DNA from: Forficula auricularia
Lineage: Eukaryota; Arthropoda; Insecta; Dermaptera; Forficulidae
Assembly: GCA_024734495.1 (NCBI GenBank)
Contig: JALMQS010000032.1
Location: 620,001 to 684,000 of the forward strand
DNA length: 64,000 nt
Direction of reading: 5' to 3'
The position numbers and the translations under genes are program-made. Shown piece by piece: positions 57,720-64,000 of the stretch; the stretch's first letter is position 1, and the number at the start of each line of letters is the position of its first letter. Below the pieces are notes generated by a model. The model had not been told where the DNA came from, made no database searches, and worked only from the letters and a program-made list of their open reading frames with translations.

Positions 57720-58320
57720 ATTATTACTATTAATTTAGCACAAATAAACTTGTTAATTAAAAAAAATTAGCCAACCGACATATATAAAAGAGACTTAAAA
57801 TTGGATGAGAACTGTTCGAGAACTTCCGAAAGAGTGAAATAATTTTTACTCTCTTGTATCTAAGTTGCCCTCCCTTTTGAACGCCACTTGAAAACAGACG
57901 TGACTTAAAGAATAACTTTGGAAACTTCTTTGTGAGACCAGGCGCCAGAGTCGGTGATAGAATACCCACATGTGTGAAAAACATTGTAAAAGACCTTCCA
58001 CCCCCTCCTGTTTTTTGCAACTGACAATATCACCGAATATAGCAGGACCACCGGCGAAAAATAAAGGAATAGATAAAAAGGAGAACCAAAGGGCTCTCGC
58101 AAGTGATCGAGATGGAGACCGAAGGGCATGAATTACGAAGGAGAGGAACTTTAAAACTAAAAGGAAGGTTTTTGCTATAATCATCGAATAGGCAAGTGGC
58201 CCTTGAAAATGAATCGGCGTCAACGATCTTGTTCTTTTAAAATATTCTTAATTTTTAATGTGGCGGGCAGCGGCCCACCGGGCATTTGCCCGGTGTCCCG
58301 GCGGGCCAGCACGCCCCTTA
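57720..58320 (-). mobile_element. 5' flank and terminus of the ZMYM-type hAT
   Basis: On -, the terminus reads AAGGGGCGTGCTGGCCCGCC from 58320 and contains an imperfect hairpin (CCGGGCAAATGCCCGG). 57961-58312 is repeated at 49836-50174. Overlapping frames of up to 125 codons on - here are non-coding flank. Confidence 0.7.
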
Positions 58321-58511
58321 ATCTGACTGTCAGCCGGAATGATCGTATAGGATTCTGCATGATTGAAGTAACGAATGACATTCGGATTGATTCAATCTGA
58401 CTGACAGTCAGAATGATCGTGTAGGAGGGACTGCTTTAAACAATTTCCAAGTTCAATAAAATGGATTATACTCGATATAATTTCAAATTATAATTTATTT
58501 ATTTTACAAAC
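58321..58511. other. Intronic spacer with repeated ATCTGACTG
   Basis: TCTGACTGTCAGCCGGAATG and TCTGACTGACAGTCAGAATG (58322 and 58396) form a short direct repeat around palindromic CTGACTGTCAG-like cores. Confidence 0.45.
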
Positions 58512-58640
58512 CTCAAGATAAAGTTTAATGCGCTGAATAATAAGAATAAGACTTTTAGCCATTTCAATTTTTTTGCTAATCATTTGTAATTTTATATCTG
58601 ATTGCAACAATTTGCGATCTATATCTCTATTTTTTCCCAT
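58512..58640 (-). CDS. Unknown 114-residue protein, exon 1
   Basis: ATG in AAAATGG (good context) at 58640 starts MGKNRDIDRKLLQSDIKLQM, ISKKIEMAKSLILIIQRIKL and YLE. The exon has 43 codons with a GTTTGT donor. Heptad-like spacing of Leu/Ile/Met suggests a coiled coil. An in-frame reading upstream (YILIQIGFK) with a CAG before it leaves room for an earlier exon. Small alpha-helical proteins of this kind are often subunits of larger complexes, but nothing here names one. The 3.8-kb intron that follows contains the hAT gene and a palindromic element. Confidence 0.68.
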
Positions 58641-59398
58641 TTTAAAACCGATTTGAATTAATATATAACTGCGAATTAATAAATCTTTTTGATAATTTGT
58701 TAAACTTGAGCAAGTTACACTTCAGTGATAGTGTCCGTGAATGTAGCAACCATTTCTTATTCTACGAACGTAGCCACAAGATATAAAAATTTCCAAAGTT
58801 GTTCGAAATTCAAAATAAAAATTAGCTCCAATAAAAAAATAAATCCTAATAGTGAAAAGAGATAGAAATAAAATAAGCACTCTGATCTTTTCATCTTTTA
58901 GGTGTCTTCTTAGAGTAAATAAAATTATATATTATTTTTGTCGTATTATTATTATTATTTATTTATCGTAAATATAGAATTGAATAATTCAATACAAAAG
59001 GATGGAGAAAAAATCAACTTTTTCAGGACCTTAAATGAAGGCGTGCAATATATTATAGCCTTAATTAACATATTATAGTGAAAATACAATCAAGCTAGAA
59101 TTCTGAAATTTGGCATACTGGTAAAGCCTGGAACATTAATAAAGGAGAAAATTGAAAAACCGAAACTTTCCCTTCTTCGTGGCCTTATAAATGAAGGGGT
59201 GAAATGTATGAAAACCCGACCGGGTTTTTAACAGAAATTTTATGAGATATATTTAATCATTATTAATATAAATGTTAAAATGTAATTATTTAGATAAATT
59301 AAAAGATAAAACTTTTCAAAAATTATTGATCTGTCCAAAAACATAAATGTGAAAAGGGGCCAAGTTCGGTACAAACGGCTTCGCCGATAAAAGTGTTG
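58641..59398. other. Upstream of the small - strand gene; no other gene
   Basis: 58641-58760 should carry its 5'UTR or promoter. 58980-59230 has two diverged tandem phrases (AAATGAAGGCGTG, AAATGAAGGGGTG). Nothing else is recognised. Confidence 0.4.
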
Positions 59399-59750
59399 AA
59401 ATCTAATCGGGTACCAAGTTCCATAATAGTTGCTTAAATATATAGGGATGAACAACGATCTTCAATTGATTTAAAAGAAAATTTGTTACGTTCTTTGATA
59501 TTAAATTTATAACTTGGCAAGTTTTATATCCAACTAAATTGTTTGTAGTATAAAATAAGAACAACTAGATAAATTTTAAGCTTGTATTAAATATCATCAC
59601 GTAATTTATTGACTATTATAACGTGCAGAGTTATAAATTTAATATCAAAGAACGTAACAAATATTCTTTTAAATCAATTGAAGATCGTTGTTCATCCCTA
59701 TAGCTATGATTTAAGCAACTGCTATGGAACTTGGTACCCGTTTAGATCTC
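59399..59750. repeat. Long inverted repeat (arms ~120 bases)
   Basis: The arms 59399-59514 and 59629-59750 match almost perfectly over AACAACGATCTTCAATTGAT and GGGTACCAAGTTCCATA. The loop is about 114 bases. No coding part or hammerhead-like motif. An extra CATAGC in the right arm is the main indel. Confidence 0.9.
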
Positions 59751-59886
59751 AACTCAAATAATGAGAATAAAAAAAGAGTTAAAATTTTCTCTTTGATTAT
59801 TGTAATTGAAAGTTATTTTTTAGAAAATACCAATTCTATGAAAATTTTTACAATAATGTTTAATTAAAACTAATAACAAACAACTT

Positions 59887-60072
59887 TTTTTTTTTTTTTT
59901 TTTTTTGGCTTTTCGGTCTTTCTAACCATAAGCCATTTTACGATACTATATATTTTTTCAATTTGTCCCTATCCCGGGGTCAGATTTTAGCCGAATGCCT
60001 CGAGTCGGATTCGAACCCGGGACCACTTGGTTAGCAGGATGATGCGCTACCGACTAGCCTATCTGACCCCCC
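59887..60072 (-). mobile_element. tRNA-derived SINE (family A), copy 3
   Basis: Nearly identical to copy 2. Exact 12-base duplication AACAAACAACTT at 59875-59886 and 60073-60084. The long T run at 59887-59906 is its poly-A tail on -. Intact duplication and tail imply a young insertion. Confidence 0.94.
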
Positions 60073-60122
60073 AACAAACAACTTAATTAATTTTATATAT
60101 ATATATATAATATATATATATA

Positions 60123-61858
60123 TCTTAATATATATAAATCTCGTGTCACAATGTATATTCTCAATGGACTCCTAAACCACTGAACCGATTATAATAAAAT
60201 TCGCACGACCATGTGCAGTTCGGATCCAACTTGAGAAATAGGATAGTTTAAATCTCAAATTATAGTCGCAATTTTAATTTATTGCTAATTATTTGTCTGT
60301 TATTATTTGACAGTCATTTGACTCCAAATGATTCTAACAGATGTCGATACCTTTCGACTGGGTTGAGTAAATAATCAATAGATGGCGCTGCTATGGTAAA
60401 TCTACGAACGTGTCATATAAGCTACATTTTAACAGCATAATTACCACGTGTTGTTGACGCTATAAAATTAATTAAATTTATTTTGTAGTGAACGAAATAC
60501 CGTATAATTCAATTATTTCCACTTTTTAAATTTTTGGTGTTAGCATAGCCGGCCACGTGTTACTTAGACTGAAGTGTAAATTGCATTCATATTATAATGA
60601 AGATAATACAGTTAAATTAAACCTGTTTTTTACTTATTTGAAAGCCTGTACTGATCAAAACTTTATAATTTAATAATTATTTTGAATCATGAATGGCTCA
60701 GTCAACGTGTGGGCGATTTTGGCAGCCAAAAACGTTGATGTTGACGAAATTAACTTCCAGATACAACAGTTGTTGCATACCAGGCGAGTCTGATGTCTTT
60801 TAAATCAATCGATACTGTTGGTGATGAAAATGAAAGTATAAATTTTCCGATTGAATTTTTTAAATTCATTAGATATCCCCTAAGGAATGCCACCACATAA
60901 TCTTCGAGTGCAAAAGATTGGTTCCCCTATTATTCTCCTCCGTAATTTGAATCCACCTCTAATTATGTAACGGTACGCGTTTGGTCATCAAAAAGATCAC
61001 CGGAAACATTCTTGAAGCAAACTCATTTGAGCTGGGAAGTTTAAAGGAAAAATGGTCCTGCTGCCACGTATTCCGATGATACCATCAGATTCTACCATAC
61101 CGCCTCAAAAGGCTGCAGTTTCCAATTCGTTTAGCTTTCGCTCACTGTCTATAAATAAATCGCAAGGTCAAACAATGTCCATTTGTGGATTAGATTTGGA
61201 AAAATACGTGTTTTTCTCATGGGCAACTATATGTTGCGTGTTCACGTGTTGGGAAACCGTCGAATCTATTTGTGTTAGCTAAAGACAGGTTAACCAAAAA
61301 CATTGTGCACCGATTGGTGTTAAATTAAATTAGAAATTGAAGAGTATTTATAATTTCAAAATAGATATCAATGTTTAAAGAGTTTAAGACTGCCTTGCCT
61401 TGCCTACCTCATTTGTGAGTTTAAGCGTCTTATCATGCTATTTACTGCAACATACTTGCAATATACCTATTTGTTCATAAAAATTAAATGGAAATAATGC
61501 ATCAATCGGACTGCGATTTCTATTTTGTATTGATTTCTGCTTAATATCAAGTGTAAGAACATTTTTTAATTAATTGTGTTCAACGTGCTTCCCCTTCAAA
61601 TCTCAATCCAGTGAATTTGTATGCCAACATCAAACATTTTCGTCTTTGTTCGTAAATAATTTCATTCGTACTAAAGGGTTATAGCAGTAGAAAGTCAAAC
61701 AAGGAGATCACCATATTTTTTTACAAATACTATCTGTGTGAAAAAGCACCTAGTGGACTCCGTGACTGATGTTCTCTTATCGTTCCTCTTAGATTGTTTA
61801 CTATAATGTAATATAACAAAAACTTTAGCCACAGCAGCGTCGTGGCCGGGTCAGCTAT
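60123..61858 (+). mobile_element. Helitron with degraded coding region
   Basis: It starts TCTTAATATATATAAATCTC after A (60122), followed by GTGTCACAATGT, a 5' end shared by many insect Helitrons. The 3' end has a GCCAC...GTGGC hairpin (61828-61845) and then CGGGTCAGCTAT, so the usual CTAG has become CTAT. The length of 1.7 kb is far short of an autonomous Helitron (5-6 kb). Only the helicase C-terminus remains. Confidence 0.85.
60700..61345 (+). pseudogene. Helitron PIF1-like helicase C-terminal remnant
   Basis: Broken frames contain RAILAAKNVDVDEINFQIQQ-like sequence, GMPPHNLRVQKIGSPIILLR, MVLLPRIPMIPSD, then SINKSQGQTMSICGLDLE and, in another frame, GKPSNLFVLAKDRLTKNIVH. These are the last helicase motifs (the INKSQGQT box) of Helitron Rep/Hel proteins, in correct order. 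Frameshifts occur near 60780, 61100 and 61240. The Rep domain and helicase motifs I-IV are absent. Confidence 0.88.
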
Positions 61859-62029
61859 ATATATATAAAAAAAAAAAAAAAAAACAATTTACACAAAAGG
61901 TAATCAATTTTGGACACCTCATACTTTCATTCCGAGACGCCGCCCGCCGGGGGCAGCCCGCCCGGAGGGCCGGGCTGGGACAAGTGCGTGCCGGAGAGCC
62001 CGCCGCGGGACATTTGCTCGTATAATATA
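61859..62029. other. GC-rich hairpin-forming patch
   Basis: 61937-62008 is extremely GC-rich with nested hairpins (GCCCGCCCGGAGGGCCGGGC). It resembles the terminal hairpin of a mobile element, but the owner is not identified. Confidence 0.35.
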
Positions 62030-62290
62030 TATATCAGAGGCAGTTGGTGACTTTTCAACCAGGTTATGCTGTCCAAAAAAGTACGCTTCATTTTTTGAAA
62101 TTTTATTTTAATCTTCGCTTTTTTTTGCAAATTTCATCGTATACGGCATCATTTTTGTAATTTTTCAAATTTAAAATTAGATTTTTTAAAAATATATTTT
62201 GGGACCTTTGCCCCAAACGGATACTGCTTTGTGTCAGTGAGGTTAGGAGTCAGAAATTAAATTTGTGATTTAAACTCCATAGTCCTTAGA
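62030..62290 (-). repeat. Deletion derivative of the 16320 repeat element
   Basis: In reverse complement it joins the two ends of 16320-17470 (ACTCCTACCCTCACTG; TGGACAGCATAACCTGG) with the middle missing. Confidence 0.65.
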
Positions 62291-62589
62291 CCATATAAGA
62301 TATATTTGGTCTAAGCCAAGGGTCTTCAACCCGGGGCCCGCCGATATGTTTCTGCGGCCCGCCAACAGCACTCTCAATAACGACTATAAAAAAATAATTT
62401 TTAGAAAAAAAATAAAAACCGACTTCAAAAAAATGGCCATAGTGGGCAAACTTTAACTAATATAAAAATAAATAAATAAATTAATAATAACTCAAAAATC
62501 AAATAAAATTCACTAAAAGTTATAAAATAATTATCTTATTTAGTTACAACTAAACGACGAAATATTAACATGAAATTACTAAAAATAAT

Positions 62590-63894
62590 CTAGGTCACGA
62601 ATACTTGATTTTTTAAAAGCGTTTGAATTAAAACTCGAACTATGGATCAGTCAGTTCCAATGAAACATTACCACGCATTTTCCTCATCTGTCATTATTCC
62701 AGATTTCGAATATGGACAAATATATTTCTGCACTTCAGGATCTGAAAACACAATTCCATTTGCGATTCCTTGATTTTCGGAGAGACGAAAAGTACCTGAA
62801 TTTATTTGCTCGTCCATTCAGAATTTCGGTTGAAGAAGTTCCGGAAGAATTTCAGATGGAATTGATAGAGCTGCAGTGCAATTCAACCTTAAAAAATAAA
62901 TTTGATGTTGATTTGCTTGATTTCTATTCGAAATACGTCTACATTACTGTAGGAAGTTAAAATTAAAAGAAGTTGCAAACACATACAGTATATTGAAACA
63001 GAGTTAGTCTTTAAAAAGACTATTGATGAAAATGCTTTTTTAAAATAATAAGGTTAGTTCTGAAAAGAACTATTGTCCATATGCTTTCTAAAAATAAGAA
63101 TGATGTCTCAATATATATGTGTTCGCCAATGAAATAATGAAAAATCCACTTACTTTAGAATAGGACCGCCTTGCTAGTGAATTCAAGGCTGATGTCTGCG
63201 CCAAGGCTCTTGTAGGCGCTGGGTCGCCTGGGAGAGCGGTTTCCCATAGGGATGTTCTTTGTTCGGAGGCCGGAGTAAGACTGACAGATGTTTGCACGTT
63301 CACGAAATATTTACGCGAAAATAGACTGAGACGCTTGAGCTCTGTGAGCCAATGAGAGCCCGCCTAATATCGCCTTGATTTAGATATAAGTTTTATAGTT
63401 TATAGTTTTTAGAGTTAGTTGAAGACGAGCCATAGTCAAGATGACACGATGTATTAATTAACGATGTGTATTATGATGTTTTCACGATGACCCCCTAGAC
63501 ACGAATATGTATAAACCCCCTTTTTGTAAATAAATATATATAAAGAATGAATTAGTGTGTTATTGTTATTTTCACCCCTATGAGCGAAGAGGGTGAAACC
63601 CGCGCCTTCTACAAGTGGAGGCCTGTCCGGGATAAATCGTAAGGGGGTGAAACCCACCCCCCTTACATTACAGATTTCCCCAAAATCAGAGATCATGCAC
63701 TGAAAACAATATCACTTTTTGGATCCACATATACATGTGAGCAGTTATTTTCACGCATGAAAAACATGAAATCCAAAACAAGGACCAGAATCACCGATGT
63801 TCACCTTGAGAACAGTTTGAGGATTGCAACCAGCAATATTAAACCAGATATTGATAAACTGGTTAAAAATAAGCAGTGTCAGACATCTCATTGA
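62590..63894 (+). pseudogene. hAT transposase C-terminus (ZBED5/SCAND3-like), split by LTR
   Basis: FLKAFELKLELWISQFQ, an in-frame stop near 62659, then ISALQDLKTQFHLRFLDFRR and EEVPEEFQMELIELQCNSTL. After the insertion come DFPKIRDHALKTISLFGSTY, TCEQLFSRMKNMKSKTR and IATSNIKPDIDKLV to the stop at 63892-63894. The C-terminal hAT dimerisation motif is well conserved. The reading frame continues exactly across the insertion once it and one TTAC are removed. Apart from the early stop this part is undamaged, so the gene was fairly young when hit. Confidence 0.88.
62948..63667. mobile_element. Solo-LTR-like insertion, 4-base duplication
   Basis: It begins TGTAGGAAG and ends CCTTACA (TG...CA ends), with TTAC on both sides (62944-62947, 63668-63671), as expected for a Ty3/gypsy-type LTR. 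TATAAA-like and AATAAA-like signals lie at 63510-63540. Near the right end two similar blocks, GGTGAAACCCGCGCC...TCTACA (63592-63611) and GGTGAAACCCACCCC...TTACA (63646-63667), flank AGTGGAGGCCTGTCCGGGAT. That may be a remnant of primer-binding/leader sequence between two LTR ends. Confidence 0.7.
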
Positions 63895-64000
63895 CCAATT
63901 GCATTGTATTGATTTTTATTTGCCCTCTTTTGTTGATGTTGGCTCAATAAATAAATGTTTTCTACTTATCTACTTGTTTAATCATCCTGACCATTGCCAA
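63895..64000. other. hAT 3' flank at window end
   Basis: AT-rich sequence after the transposase stop, with AATAAA at 63947-63952. The right terminus of the element is not identified before the window ends. Confidence 0.5.

Larger units (their letters stand above)
62316..63960 (+). mobile_element. hAT element, interrupted twice
   Basis: CAAGGGTCTTCAACCCGGGG (62316) is a hAT-type left terminus like the one at 43058. Then come a single arm of the CCGACTTC element (62412-62585), the transposase C-terminus (62590-62947), an LTR-type insertion (62948-63667), and the transposase end (63668-63894). The right terminus is not clearly seen before the window ends. Confidence 0.75.

Noticed and set aside
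57757..58223. Overlapping - strand frames of 74-125 codons
   Set aside because: They lie in the non-coding flank of the hAT element, and the same frames recur in its non-coding copy at 49836.

Overview
The window is nuclear DNA from a multicellular animal, most likely an arthropod and probably an insect. It is AT-rich and intron-bearing, with very short introns (56, 69 and 77 bases) next to introns of several kilobases stuffed with transposons. The repeats are typically arthropod: a mauritiana-type mariner, Tc1-like, several hAT, Helitron, Penelope-like (PLE), CR1/Jockey-like LINE, Ty3/gypsy and tRNA-derived SINE copies. Species cannot be named from sequence alone. A run of exactly 100 N (26349-26448) is an assembly gap.

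Three host genes can be assembled from exons. (1) Rpb5 (POLR2E), the RNA polymerase I/II/III shared subunit, lies on + from 30018 to 42063 and appears complete. It carries two alternative versions of exon 4 (35440-35518 and 41842-41920), both 79 bases and in the same phase, and it has one unresolved splice junction between exons 2 and 3. (2) The N-terminal part of a divergent, apparently mitochondrial glutamine synthetase lies on + in three exons (47223-47299, 47356-47558, 50919-51083); no later exon was found. (3) An unrecognised 114-residue protein is encoded on - in three short exons (58640-58512, 54684-54534, 51615-51551).

Layout: 1-22200 is transposon-derived or anonymous AT-rich DNA, with a deleted mariner, a 119-base minisatellite, Helitrons, hAT MITEs, a SINE and many long inverted repeats. 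22200-26350 is unclassified sequence and a decayed Ty3/gypsy element running into the gap. 26450-30000 is repeats and the upstream region of Rpb5. 30018-42063 is Rpb5; intron 2 holds a three-level nest of mobile elements and two Helitrons, and the intron between the two exons 4 holds a LINE, a Tc1 relic inside a palindrome and a repeat copy. 42064-47200 holds a palindromic element split by a SINE, hAT and LINE relics. 47223-58640 holds the glutamine synthetase exons and the small - strand gene with their transposon-filled introns. 58640-64000 holds a palindrome, a SINE, a degraded coding Helitron and a hAT gene split by an LTR insertion.

Recurrent theme: many separate loci carry a compact motif made of CTGANGA, one base, a stem-loop and GAAAC, ending near GTC. 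It resembles a hammerhead ribozyme core and sits at the ends of PLE-like or palindromic elements, often head-to-head in inverted arms. All names rest on motifs read by eye; no search or folding program was run.
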